Positions 31,701 to 46,700 are shown, counted from the first letter of the stretch. The stretch: 64,000 nucleotides of DNA from Angiostrongylus vasorum (GCA_018806985.1 JADANN010000316.1:372001-436000); one strand, 5' to 3'. Made by a program: numbers and translations. The notes: a model not told the origin generated them from the sequence alone.

Positions 31701-34700
31701 TGTAGTGAAGAGAACAAAGAACACCAGACTCCGTGCTCTCCTTTTCGACTCAACGGTACTTCCTGCCCCTAACGTATGCGTCAGAAACCAGGTCGTTGCG
31801 TAAGCAGGATGAAAGATCACTCAGCCTTATTGAACGCGTAGTCGAAAGGACGATGCTAGTAGAATCCCGTTTCACACAAGTATGGGAAAGTATCCGAGGT
31901 TCCGACCTGCGTCAACGATCAAAAATCAAAGAAGCCATTCTGTACGCCAAACAGTCGAAGATAAAATAGGGCCGGACACGTAATGCGTATGAATGACAAC
32001 CAATAGACAGGAGCCGTTAGTGACTGGATTCCTCCGATGTTAAACGCAGTGCAGGGAAGACCACTGACTCGATAGTCAGAGTTCTTCACGAAAACCCTAG
32101 AAGAAAGATATGATGCTCGACGAGTCCCTAGAGCAGAACTCACAGGGCTACTCTAGCATGCGACAGGGAAAAATGGAAGATTTACTGGCGCCCGCTCCAG
32201 TCACTCGACGATCAACGGGACTGCAGGTGATATAGGTGATATCCACCACATGGGAACGCATTACATTGTTTCGCGACTAATCCGCATAAGATCTCTGTAT
32301 GAAGGAGATCCGTGGTCAGCTGAAATAGCATGATGGCAAGTGCAAATGTTTTAGTAATTCTCTGTTTTTTCTTGACGAACAAACATGAGGTTGTTATTAC
32401 AACCATAAGGTGGTGAGACTAACTAAGAGACAGGCGGCGAAACAAAGGACCCGCACAGTGGGGTGGTAAAAAGCGTTAGCCACCGGAAAGGGTAGAAGCG
32501 CACTCGTTCCCACCGCAGACAGCTGCGGTCCGGAGTTTTGCAAATATCTCAGGACCATTGTGGTTTTATTTCGCATAATACGCTGCCATAAAAATTGTAG
32601 TAGGCAGCATATAAAAAAACTTAACATTGTTGTTATTACAGCATTTATTAATATACAATAGTTGACGTCTCAGCGGCTTTGTTTTTTCAGAGCCTATAAA
32701 GGTCAAATGGACATAAAATCTACTCATCTAAACATTTTCTTCATAACTTCACCGGAGAAAACTTAGTACATAAATTCTTTACTCGTACAATAAACAGCTT
32801 CTTTCAAGCGCTGACCGCTTTGTTATTTGCAAGTCTCCCAGTTATATAGTGTAGACCAGCGACACATAATGTTACATGGGCAAAAAAATATGCCTGACTC
32901 AGGTTAAAAAAGTAAAACCGCAAGGAGGAGTGTCTTGTGGCCACGTGTGACCACGCGCCATACCACACGCTTATTTTTCACCTGAGCCAGGCACATTCCT
33001 CGCCCATGTGGCTGGTCTAAAGGAAATATAGTTTATATTTCCTGTAGACCAGCCACATGGGCGAGGAATGTGCCTGGCTCAGGTGAAAAATATAATATAA
33101 ATATATGGAAATATAATATAAACTATAGGAAATGCAAAGAACACAACGATGAGTGAAGAAAATTCTATTTTGTTAGTGAAAATTTATGCTTTACATTTTT
33201 TTCGAGAAGCTGTTGACCATGTAATTACCATAGAGTTTTTCGTCTTTTTGTAAGTGTCATTGAAGCGTTTGGCCTAGTAAATTGTATGTCAGTATACCCT
33301 TCCAGGCTCTGAAGAAGGCGATACTGCCGAAACGTCAGCTACTGTTGTATTGTATTGTGTTTTTGTATGGAAGTAAATGTATGCTGTTTAACAACCTCGC
33401 GATTGCTGAACAAGAAAACGACGCATTCATATTCCAATGCCGAGGTTAATAGAAAGTCGATCCTGGGAGCTTTACGTTTTGTCTGCTGAGGTTATGAAAG
33501 TGTTTGGCCGATTAGATTGCATGTGAATTTGACCTTTCCATACTCTGAAAAAAGGCGAAACCACCGAAACGTCAGCTACTGTGTATGAATAAATGCTGTA
33601 ATAACCACTTCGTGTTTTCGATATTCTTGTTGAGCAAACACGAGGTGTTACTTTATTCTTTATTCCGTTAAAGCTGACGTTTCGGCGGATTTCGTCTTCT
33701 TCAGAGCCTGGAAGGGCACTTCGTGTTTAATTATCGAGAAAAACCCGTGAATTATTGATTAATGGTAAGATTAAAAGAAAGGTGGCAATTAATAAAATGC
33801 TTCTTCCCCATGTCAGCATTGTCAAGGGAAAAAAAAGACAATGGAATACGACAGAAAAGAAAGAAACGAATAGAGAATGAAGTTCTAGTCCTCTTAAAAA
33901 CGGACCATTGGAGTAGTAAACTAAGTTTTTTTCTAGGAGTTACACAGATTTCCAAACCATCAAAGTAATGAAAAATACAATCACCTCCAGTGTTCTGCAT
34001 TTGTGGCAAAGTGTTATTGTTGATAGGATGGAGAGCAGAGGCATACGATGAGTCGACACCGTCCGGAGTAAGTCCTTTTCCTATTACCGGAACCGTTATT
34101 GATTTACCTTCTTCTCTGGCCTAAAAAATTCGAAATATCCAGGCAATAGAACCCCCGTTAAGACGTAAGCGATGGTTTTCATTCGGTAATGGTGATGTCA
34201 TGTTAGAGTATCTACCGGTTTCCTGGATGGTAGTGAAATTAAAAAATGCACAACCGCAGCAACAACAACAGCCATTGCAGACACAGCTTCTCTACCGTCT
34301 CAGGCCAATGGCACGACAAGGGCCGTCCAGACGTCGTCACCGATTTCGCGACACCCTGCACAGCGGTATGCGTTCCGCAGTGATAGTACCTTACCTGAAT
34401 GTGCATATGAAGGCTTGTCTTGTCCGGAAACGCCCAATTACAACATCGGCACATGAACATTCGTGAGATCTGATGCTGTTTGTACATATGAGCTCGTAGT
34501 GTTTCGTTGCCTGAACGAGAAACCACAGTAATTTTTTGTTTTCCGAATTGACGATGAAATCTCATTCGATCTCGTCGTTTTGGAAGTTAATTGACTTCAT
34601 TAAAGCATTTTTTCTAAGGACAAGCACAAGTAATTCACCACTATAACAGCATATTCGTTTTCATTTGTGAGTGAACAGAATGAAAACGAACATAATTGTC

Positions 34701-37700
34701 CTGCTTTTACGGACTTTCCTAGCATTTCGGACGGTTAACATCCATATTTTTTTATCGACCGAATACTTCTGTAACCATGTTAATTGCACTTTTTAGTATT
34801 TTTTAAAAGTGCAAGCAGTAACATAGAATCGTATCATTTTTTGGCTGATTCTACTTGATCCATTAGAACTCGAATTTCGAATTGAAATTGAGCAACTAGC
34901 CATAGCAGACGTTCCAGTGCTGATCTTCGTCGAGATTAAAAGAAAGAAATAGCAATCGCAAGTGATGAATCTCGTCCGTAACGGGCAATGAACTCGGTCA
35001 ACAATTGAGCGAGAAAAACCAAACGGTGCTCCCATTGAGATCATTCGCGCGCTGCAGTCGATCACATTATCCTAGAAGGATATCAACCACAAGGGTAACA
35101 GCGAGAAGACCGGAAACATGTTGAGTGGCACTGCTAGGAGGTCAGTTGCTGATCCATCAAGTAGATCGTATCATCGTTGATAAAGAGAGTACAATGCATA
35201 GACTATAAGAACCGATCAAACGACGGTTTATTTCGCAAAAAGTAGAATCGGTGAAAGCTGTTTATCAAACAATAAAGACAAAAAAAATTTTTGGTGGTGT
35301 ACAGTCTTGATTGAGCGTGATATCTTTTATGTTGGTAAGTTCTCTCTATATGTCTGACTGATACGGCCGAAATGAGTGGCTTTGACCTCTACAACAGTTT
35401 GTTCTTAACAGAAGAGAAACAAATAAGTATTTGAAGTCCATAAACGTCTTGTCATAAATCACAGGACGATGGACGACGGCTTGGGCTGTACTGAATTTCG
35501 ATGCTGAAAACTACCCATGTGGTATGGCGCGCCTCATAGCACTGCACAACACCCTTTTCCCTTATACTTTCTGGAATATTTCATGTTTTGGTGCGTGCGA
35601 AAAACCGTACGAACCTCATAAATTCTCAATTTAGCGTGTAATTTACCGATAGGGTGAGATTTTGTTTCCCTGGAATTTTTTGATAGCTGTAAGAGGCTCT
35701 GCCAAGTCATTATCACAAGCAGAAGCCAAGTGTTTTGATTCGGAAAAAGATTTGTCCCCATGCTTCTAGAATGCCACCAAAATCACGATAAATTCAGACG
35801 TTCATGAGCCATTGACTGTGCTTCCGATGAACCTCTTGGACTTCTTGGGTTGAGAACCATACTGTGATGAAGAACCATTGATGCAGATCTCAGTTCAATA
35901 CCCTGGAATACCCTCCAGCCAAGATGAGATAGTATGATGAGATTTGAATTACAACGAATTCACGATATATCGGATGCTTGGAGATCGAAAATCCCCATCC
36001 CTTTTTGATAGATCGCGATTTAAATGGGGACGAAATAAAAAGCATCTACACATAAACCGGTCTGAAACTAGAATTAGTTTCAAGCCAACAAGTGAAAAAA
36101 CCTAAAAAAACACGGGTCACATTTAGTGATTTGGCTGAAATAAAAGAGAATCTGCAATAAACCAGACATGTGAAAAAACACGGCGCAGAATATCGTAATG
36201 TATGAAACGGACGATGCGAGTCGACCCAAGCCCGATCCCCGACCATCAAGTGCAAGAGGTATGGGAGATGATCGAAGTGGCACGAAAACGTTTTCGAAGA
36301 TAATGAGGCTGGGTGTGAACTGAATTCTTTCAATTAAAAGCTGGTGTGAATTACTTGGAAGAATTTTTTATGTAAAGAAAATCACATGTTTTTTGATAGA
36401 TTAGTTACCTTAAGGTGCCAAAAATGGCGAGATTGGCGCAGTGGTTGGAGGCGCCACTGTGACACACGTGTGATTGATCCTCGCGTCCATGGCTCACCAA
36501 GCCCTCGATCCCTTCGGGGTCGGAAAAATTGGTACCAGACATGTCTGGGAGGATAGCTGCACTAGCTCGATACATCAGTAGGCCACCGCGCGCCATTGTA
36601 AAGGTCAGATATGCATTCAATCACTTCCAACTTTACTTAATGAAGCATGCATGGCGCATCCCTCAGGGATTGATCAACGCCGAGAGCTTTAACCTTTTAT
36701 CCTTTAACTTTGCAGACTACTACCCTTCAAGGTAGCAAAAGTATTATAAAGGGATCTTGTCTTGACAACTAGATAAATGTTGCTATCCTGTTTTCGTTTT
36801 GTTATCGTCACAGTAGTGTTTGGTGTCGAGCTACGACGTATAGTCTACAAAGTTAAAGGATAAAAGGATAAAGCTTTCGGCGTTGATCAATCCCCTGAGG
36901 GATACGCCATGCATTCGACTTGGTTAAGTATCGTTGGAGGTGACTGAATGCATATCTGGCCTTTACAATGACTCGCGGCGGCCTACCGATGTACACAGCC
37001 AGTGCTGCTATCCTCCTAGACAAGTCTAGTACCAGTTTGCCGACCCCGGAGGGATGGAAGGCTTTGGTGGGTCATAGGCCCGAGGATCGATTCCACGTGT
37101 GTATCGCAGTGACTCCTCCAACCAAAAGTTATTCAGATTAAAGCCACTAAAGCTGAACTAGTGGAGTTCGACGTCACTTACTTCTAGTCGAGTTACGAAA
37201 GAGCTAATGCCAAGAATTATTGTTGTCATAGATGATGTTAGTCGGAAGGCAACGAAATAACGATGTCGGATCCACAAAGGTCGCCGACTACCATGGCGAC
37301 ATGCTGTAGGACTAATTTTCTTGAAGGTTTAGACCTCACAGTGGCGACAAAAAGAAAGCAGGTTAGCATCAAATTCTTTGAAATGAAAAACACTGAGTAG
37401 AAACTCATCCGTTATAAGAGGACTACATCAACAAGTTTCAAAGGAATTGTTATAATTGGTCGAGAATGAAAACAGCCAGCTAAGACACACAGCTAACACC
37501 ACCACTGCTAGAATTTATTGCAACTAACTAGTAGATCTTATAGGATGGGAGAGCTCAAACTCAACAGGCCTCAAAACACGGAGGAAAAACGACTACGGAT
37601 TCGTCACGAGCTGCATTGAGACAAGGACGATGGGCGCTGTCAGATCGGCTGTGTCGGGTTGACTTGAAGGTTCCATCCAGGCTTCGGTGGCGATATGAAG

Positions 37701-40700
37701 TCGACTACCCAGAAAACACTTAACACAACGAACTGCAGTAGGTAGTATTTGGCTAAGTAACAGCAAGGTTAAAATACTTAATGAAAAAAAATGTGATGTT
37801 TCCCTGTACACAATCTGCGCTTGCAGGTCTTATTCGATAGTTTTAATGGCGTCCGCTAACAAATATGACGGTGGTTGTTTAAATCAAGCAGCAGTTAACA
37901 TGGTTAGAAACATGTAATATTGACCATTATTGATCGGGTCTTATAGAACGAGTCGCCACACCTCTTTCTTCTTTTATTCGGCATTTCTGCAACATTTCCC
38001 TTATTTTTTTTCCTTTGCACTACAATGTGTTCCATTAAAAATACGAAAGCATTTCAAACAAAATGTAGAAGGCAAAAAACAAAAAAGGAAACCATTTTTA
38101 TTGTTACCGTATCGATTTCTTCTCTTCGAGCGACTGTCGAAAAAAGTTACGTTGGTCAGGTTTTTTCTATTTATCTACGATGCGCCGAGAAACGAACTGT
38201 GCACTACTGGTGTTCACAGCCTTCAAAAAGTGTGTTGACACTACTCGACTTGATTGAAACGGAAGTAAAAGTGCGAGAAAGCAAAATTTAAGGAAAAAAA
38301 AGAATGAAGTAGCGACTGGAGATAAGGCTTGAGGTTGGTTAAATTAATCGTACTTACCAAGTGCTTTTTGGGCAGAACTGGTCAACAATTACATATTGTA
38401 TGTCGCGAAAGATAGCATAACGGCGAACTCATGGAACGATGGAGGGAGTGGATATACATATCTTGATTTGAAATAATTTTTTTTCAGTAGGAGGGAACAA
38501 GGAGTTCTATTCGGCAGGACTCTACATGGTAAAGTTCAACAACGATTGATGCTACCAATAAAATATCAAAAATTTAGATGAACAATTAAAACAGTCATTA
38601 CAGCCAGAGCGATAAACTTGGCTATTCTAGTGGCTTATGAGTCGATGCTTACGCGCAATACGTGGAAATTTTCCGTAACTATTCTCCTCTGAAAAGGGAT
38701 GGGGGCCATGATGACGATCGGCAATGTACCCTTACATGTCCATATCAGACCACCATCCTCCTCCTCGAAGGCCAGAGCTCTGAAGACAAGAAAGAGCTTG
38801 ACAATTTTGTCCGAAGGTCCAACAATCCAATTCCAGCAGGGGAATCGCTACCGTACTGCTAGTAACTTCTTCGCAAGGTGGCAAATCGCCCTCGAATCTA
38901 CAAATGACCAGCGAACGCCTGTGACGAAGAGCTGCGAAAGTCCTAGCGCACGTTTTTTTGAGCCTCCGAAGAAATAGAACTTAGTTCTCAGTCAAAAAAA
39001 AATGATGCTGCACTCCGAACGATTTTTTCCTGAAGATGGACCATTCATGTATATTAGTGTAAAAGGAATACCAACTATTGAATTCCATATCTCTCGTCAA
39101 TATTTCCTATATATATTACTACTTAGTGATTTAGTTTTAAGGAACGTGAACCTCTATGAGATGAGGGATTACTAACAAAACAATGGTTTTTCTCCCTTTT
39201 CATTGGGTTAGTTGAAGGTAAGACACTGACAGGCCTATCAACGGGGTTTCTAACGAACAATTTTTTGTGCTAAATACTTTTTCACATGATGAGCGAAACT
39301 GTAGAAATAGGATATTGTGGTGGCTCTGACGACAGTGGGGTGGAGGGAAACCTTGTTGGATCTAATTTACACCCGACTTCACTAACCGTCAAATTCACCA
39401 GTATTTCCATCTGATAGCTTCAAAATTGGCTACTTTTTCCAACAAGGACATTAAAAATGAAGGTTTTCTTGCAAAACTTTAATGTTCTTCGTGTCTTTCC
39501 AGGAAATAAAGAAGCCGTATTGAGAAGCTCTGGGACACGATAGGAATGAAAAAAAGTTTGCGGAGAGCAATGTCAGTTAGTTAGTGATTAATAGTAGAAG
39601 CGATTAAAGTCGCACCCAAGAAAGACATTTAAAGTGATTGAAAAATGTGATGGTTGCTCTGCAAAAAAAAATTTGAGGTATTAAGAGCAGTAGTGGAAGC
39701 CGGTGAAAATGGTGGCTAAAAGTAGTTCGTTCTATCCCGACGAACAGAAGGCATGGTCTCGATCGGATTTTCAGGAGAAAAGAGATTGAAAAAAAGGGAA
39801 GAATATAAAGAGGTAAAAAACTGCACATAGTTAAACCAACTGGGATAAACTTAAGGGAAGTGATACATTTTTTTTCAAGGAACGTTGCTATCGTCATTTC
39901 AAATCGCTCTACTTTATATTATTGTTTTGTAATCGTCGTATACATAGTATGAAGTTTTTTAGAAACAAAAAAACAATTGGTGCTAAATGGAAATATGACG
40001 TGGACGATGAAGGATAAAAAGAATAAAAGCAAAGGATCAAAAAAAACATGGGAAGTGAAACACCCGTAGAATAAAGCTCATATCGAAAAGGAAGCGAAAA
40101 TCCCCCCCAAATAGATCTAATTTTTATGGTTAACAAAAAGAAGCTGGAAAAGAGGTTACCTGTACAGCAAATGGAACCGACTGGCAACAAATCGATAGAC
40201 GTCAAAGTTATTACTCACCGTAATGGGATGTGGTGGCCAGTACAAGGTCAGTCCCGCTGCATTCAGTCACCTCTGATTGTGATCCTTTCAGTTTCCTCTT
40301 TCTGGATCCGGCATATCCAGCTGATTCGTACGCCATTAGATATTCTTTCTTTCGTTGTAGTATTCGACACACGTTGCTTTTAGCGATAGTATAACGTTCA
40401 GCAATGGCTGCTTGACTCATGCCGGTATTCTCTTCAGCTAGTCGAATCAGTTGCACTTTTTCGTGCAGTGTGAGCTCCTTGTACGGTTTCTTCTTACGTC
40501 GTTCGTGGTCAGTTGACGTCATATTGACGACATCGATGACATCGGCGCTGTTGTTCTCCATCGTGGTGTGTCCGATGAAGCCGTTGAAGTTGGACGAAAT
40601 TTGGAACGTCGTCGCGGAAGCGCGAAGTGAAAGCTGCACCGAACACGCACCGGCTGCTGAGCGTCTCAGTTTTCTGACCTCGTCGCAATCAGCACGGTGA

Positions 40701-43700
40701 CTTACGTGACCGTCAAGTACTTTACACACACATCACCTCACCCAAACAACAGTCAGGAACGTCAAATTGGAACCGTTGGTGGCTAGTGTGTCAGAATGTG
40801 AACGGTAGAGGTGGGTCGTCGTGGTAAACAGTGTAGAAGCAAGCGCAATACGTTGTAACCGTATGAAACTGCACAGTGAACCGCGAACCACGGAGGCGGA
40901 GCTGTGTGAACAGACCGGCACAGGCAAACATCATCAACACGGACGACGAGAACACGGAGGTGGGAGTGTGCGGCCATGTGAAAGCGCTGGACAGGCTCCA
41001 CCAGCAGGTGAGAGTTCACTTGAATTCACTTCTTCGCAAAAAAACTCAACAAAGGCAACAATTACACTTTAGAACCAAACGCCTGGAAATGAAATCCGGC
41101 TCTTCTGATTTTCTCAGTGACCCCTTTTTAACCAATTTCTTTTTGCTCTAGACTTCTTAGTAAGGGAAAAAGCGTCCAGCGTCGATCAAATCATTGAGGG
41201 ATGCCTCGTGCATCCGACTCCATTCGTAGTGTCGTAGAGGTATTGCATGCATAATTGGCCTATGCAATCCAATTCATTAGCCACTCGATGAATCAACTCC
41301 GTGTTTTTACCTCGATGGGTATGTTTGGGAAAAATTTGCTGATCCTGGAAGGAAGGGCAGGCATAGTTAAAACAATTTGCAGTGGGATAGAACCAACAGC
41401 TACCAACAGTGCACCTTTTGCCAATACAATCAAAGCGCCATATAAAAAAAAGGATAAAGCTCTCGGAGTTGACCAAACCCCTGAGGGATGCCTCATGCAC
41501 TCGACTTCATTAAGCATGATGCAAGGCCCCTTTCAATAACCACTGCACTACACACGTACAAAGCGCCATACATGTTACTTAATTGTGATAATAAGATTAA
41601 TTTGCATAATCGTGGGAAAAGAGCCTGAAAAGAAGTTTCAAAATGTTGTTAATTGGAACTGACATATCCTAAAGAATCCAGAAGTTTATATTCATCGTCA
41701 TACTAACGTACTACGTTAAGAACTCGACAACCGGGGAATTCTCAAACACAAACCGGGCACTATGGAAGGTGGACGTTCTGGCTTCCGGACTTAATATCTA
41801 AAGCGCGAGGCACATATAGACCGGAAAACAATCTCTTCACCTTAGAACTCAACTTTCCCTGTGCATTTCATTCCTTTTTGCTTTGTTTTCAATTGCTCTC
41901 CAGTTCTTCAGAAAATTCCGGTTATTACTTATAGTATTAATCTTATCCTACTACTTACTTTATTTCACATGACCCGCTTTCCCATCTACAACGCGAATTC
42001 CAGCAATCCTTGCATTCAATTCGTTTCCTCGCATGCACCATCCCTGAAGATCTTCTTACTTTTTACATGTGGTTTCGGATGTCAAAAAAGCATAAAGCTT
42101 TCGGCATTGATCAATGCCCGAGGGATGCGTCATGCATTCGGCTTCATTAGGCATCGTCAAAGGTGATTGATTGCATATCAGGCTTATATATTGACTAGCG
42201 GTAGCATAACGATGTATCGTTTCAGTGCTGCTGTCCTTCCAGATAACTCTGGTACCAATTTACCGATCCCGGAGGAGTGGAAGCCTTGGTGAGCCTTGGA
42301 CGCGGGATTGAGCCCATGTGAATTGCAGAGCACCTCTGACAAAGCGTTACACGCGCGTCTTCGGCTCGGCTGTTACTAAAGCATTTTCCTTTCATCATGT
42401 ATATCGTTGAATGATGGTCGTGTCGATTCTCCCTGCAGTCTTGAAATAGCCGTGCATTGGCGTTCCCACGTGAATAAAGGGAGTATGCTTGTACCGGACG
42501 ACTATAGTACCAATTTCCCGACTCCAGAGAAATGACAGCCTTGATGAGCGCGGGGGAGAAGTTGAACTAGCACCGTGCTCGCGATGATGAGTATCACTAT
42601 CACTGCGCTACCTGTTCACTACTAATATTATTCTAAATAATACAACTACCTACTCAAGAAAGCACTATTACGATTAACTATCAAAAGACAAAAGTAACTA
42701 TGAGGTCTTATCTGGATATGATTACTTCCATCTCGTCTCGTTTCATTTTTTTGTTTTTTTGATGTTATGAAAGTGCACTAACATTCTTTGCTTCCATTAC
42801 TTCTGTGCATTGAACAAATCCACTGGGAATTTCCTCTATAAAATAGTAAAAAGCATTACAATAGTTCAAACTGATAAACATTCGTTGGTAAACATTTGTT
42901 TGGCTCTGAAACACTTTTTTGAAAACGGCTCTGAATGCTTTCTCCACAGAGACAAATACTGACATTTCTCAAGAGAATGATTGAGAAAGTTAAGAATCCA
43001 CTTATCTTCCCAACTTAAAGCGAGTAATATAGTTAAAAACGGCGCAAAAATGAAAAACTTTATAAAATCATATTATCATTCTAAAACTTGAAAATTGTTC
43101 GACTTCATAACTTGCCACACGGAAGCTTGTTCTCCACCTCATAGCTACTTACGGAACCGTCGTTTTAGATCGCTGACCATCGATCGCGTATACGTAGAGA
43201 TCATCAGCGTCCAGGAGAAATTCTAATCGTTAAGCAGTAATCCTCCTGTTGATTCCAACTTTCCTGGATTGCTAGCCGTAGCCTATGGTGAAGATATTCA
43301 GAGAACATCCTGGGACAGCCACGGCTTGAGATCCCAACAAAAATCAGACTCAACCAGCTATCAATTTTGTGTATGTGAACAGGAGAAGACGAATCATCGG
43401 TCCGAAGCTCGAGCTCGAATCCACACACGGTCCTCATCAGCTGATTCAAGTAGGACGATTGTAGGGGTGAGTGGAAGATAAATGGAAGAGGTGTTAAGAC
43501 GCGGACGTCGATGACTTACCATCGATGTGTTTCTTAGGAAAGTCCTTCTCTAGAACCATCACTGCTATTAACCCATTTTTTTGTAGCTCTCCATTTCTTT
43601 GACCATTTTCACTTTCATATCACATTCACTTTCTCCCTATGCAATTTATCTTACCTTTTTCATACCACACTTTCCTTTCAAACCGTTTACTATCTGTACT

Positions 43701-46700
43701 GTCCGTGATAAAACTGCGTTCTACTCCGTTTCCCTACTTTGAAGACATTTTTTAGACATTTTTTTGCTCTATTCAAAGTTGTTTTAGGCAGCGACTAAGT
43801 GGTGACCAAAACACACTTCCAAATACGCAGAGGGAGAAACAACCTAATAAAAAAAGTTAAAAAAGTCCCATATGTTAAAAGAGTGAAGGAAAGAAGGTCA
43901 TTTTGCAGTAAGTCATCAAAATGTTCAACTGTACGAGATGTTTGGATGTTTGCTGTACTTTAGATGACATTAAATGTGAATTTTATTTAAATTTACAGGA
44001 TAACTACCATAAAATCCGGTAGGAAGTGGGACAATGACGACTTTACGACTGTATCCACCGCAATTGCGTACAGCTCGTAATCACCATGAAATTGGTGGAC
44101 GATAAAAATGGTTCGGACATAAAAAACCATACAACAGTAGTTTTTTTTGGTCTTTTTTCACTAGATAATGTTCAAAATAGCGCAAAATTTAAAAAACACA
44201 GATGAAAATGAGATTGTATAGGACAAGTATTGAAAATTAATATGGGCGCTTTTTGTACTGGAAGTGTGAACGATTACAATTAGCTCAAAATTACGAATTC
44301 CTCATATACAATCGGCGAATTGTATATTTTATTATGAAGTTTATTGAAATTGGATGGAACTCTAGTAAAGTAGTTTCCATTGTGCAACCATTTTGGACAT
44401 GCCGACGGTTTACCGCCTCATCCTGGATGGGCGGTGTTCCTGGGTGTCGGACTGCGATGTACAGCGGGGGGACTCATCCTCCGCAGGGTCTGATAAGCTG
44501 AGAAGGAGCTCGACATTTCCATCCGGGTGCTTAGTTTAGAGTAAACCAATAAAGGGAGTCATCATCGTTCAGAATCAAACTAGTCGGACGGTGGCAAATT
44601 TCCCTACTATTCACAAGGGCGGCAACTGCAGGCTGACCTTGGGAGTCTAGAGAACTGCAATAGCTAAGCAAGCAAATCTTCGGAGAATAGAAATTGTGCT
44701 GAGGTCTGCACAACTAGTAAACACGAACCATCAGTGCATCCATGTATGTGTATGCAACTATTTTGAAACCAGAGTTTTTTTTTAACTTTACCACTATACG
44801 ACTGCAGTTTACACGAATGTGTCTGTTTTCATTATTTACACTTTACATGATCCGTCATAACATCTACTGTACTTATGCCAGCACTTCTTGCATTCGATTC
44901 CGATTCCTCGAATTCATCGTCCGCAATGGTCCTCAAACATTTCACGTGTTGTTTCGGCTACCACCTGAGCATTTTGCCCTTTTTTATGATGTCATAGAAT
45001 TTCAGTAGAGTCGATTCTCTTTGTAGTCTTTGAGATAATATGGTTAAGGCGTTCCCAGGCCGATTGGGGGGAGAGTGTTAAGGATGTGGTTGAACTGGTG
45101 ACTTTGCCACCTGGTCGACGGTATCACTAGCCACTGCGCTACCCAAGCAAATAAGACTGTTTGATGTTGAAATATTCTAAATCCTTGTATTCGGACTTCT
45201 ATCTTGAAACGATGGATTTCTTAAAGAACGTAACAATTAGCTATCCTCCTACCGTTTCCATTTGCAATTCGTCTGCTATGTAATTGTCATATATTTGGAT
45301 TATATTAAATACGAGCTAGGATTGAATGAACACAAAACAGTTGTGGTTTTACAATCGCGTCCTGCAAACACAAAGATCTAAGCAGACACACACATGTACA
45401 CTTGTACACGCACTTATACATATTCACACGACGTATACACAACCGGGATACTGCACTGTGAACTTTTTTGGAGATAAAGATGCATTTCAAAACCTGATAA
45501 TGGTGTTCTACAGTCGATGACCCGATTTCTTTTGGATTTTTCAGTCTAGTTTTTACCGTAAAACTCGCTAGTCAACACTTTGATGATGTTTTTGGTAAAT
45601 GCGATAGTCTGCAACAAAGCATAATAAATTCTAGTTATTAATAATTCATGAGTGGTCTTAATAACAACTTTTATCCTACGAGCAACCATTCCCACTCAAT
45701 GGTTCACTGCCATATTGTGGCTGGCAGTGCGAAGGCCTTATAATGACGATGTTCGAGATTTCTTCCTGAGAGCCCAATAAGAAGTAAACCTATCAATTAC
45801 TCGACACGGCTTGGAACGACACCAATGGCTTCTCGTACAAAACAGTGGAAAAAAAGGACGTCATATGAAAAATATGAAACCGTTGTTATTCGTTGAACTA
45901 GTGAATCCCAGTATATTTTTATTACTAGTAAAACCACTAGTGCCAGCTTGAGCTAGTCTGATCATTGTAACTAGGCTAGTCACAAGAAAATGGGCGATAG
46001 CTCTGTTCCTTCCAGCTGGCAACTTCCCAGATCATCCACTAGCCGTAGTGGTAAGAAATGGTTGTAAGTCATCTCAAAAAAAACCATCTCAGGTGTGTTC
46101 TTTAAGGAAAGAAGACCATACAATATCTCCAAATATGATCCTTTTTTTCGTTTCCAGTGATTCTGACTTAATACGACAATTAATAAATGCATTTTGAAAG
46201 AAAAAAATCTTTTCAGTGTTGAAAAAATCTACTTCCCACCAGTGAAGAACAAAACTAACAAATTTTAGTGCTCTGATCTGGAGCCTTGGCAGAGTTTCTG
46301 TACCAACACCTCATTCTCAGTCCTTAACGCATGTCATAGTTGTTTTTTTTGAACAATCTAGATCACTTTCACATGAATACTGACTTGCTCGGGCGCGTGT
46401 AGCGCAGATGTTAGAAGCGCCTTGCGATACACATAGGTTCGATTCCGCCCTCAGCCTCACCAAGTCTTCCTTTCCTCCGGTTCGATAAATGGGCACTAAA
46501 CTGTCTAGGGAAAATATCAGCATTGACTCAATACATCGGTAGGCCATTAGGGGTATAGTCCATTCAATCACCTTGAATAATGGTGCCTAATGAAGTTGAA
46601 TGCATGGCGCGTTCCTCACAGATTGATCAACGCCGAGAGCTTTACGTCTTCATCTTTTTTTATTGAGTTGCTCAGAGACGAAGCTGAATTTCAAAACTTT

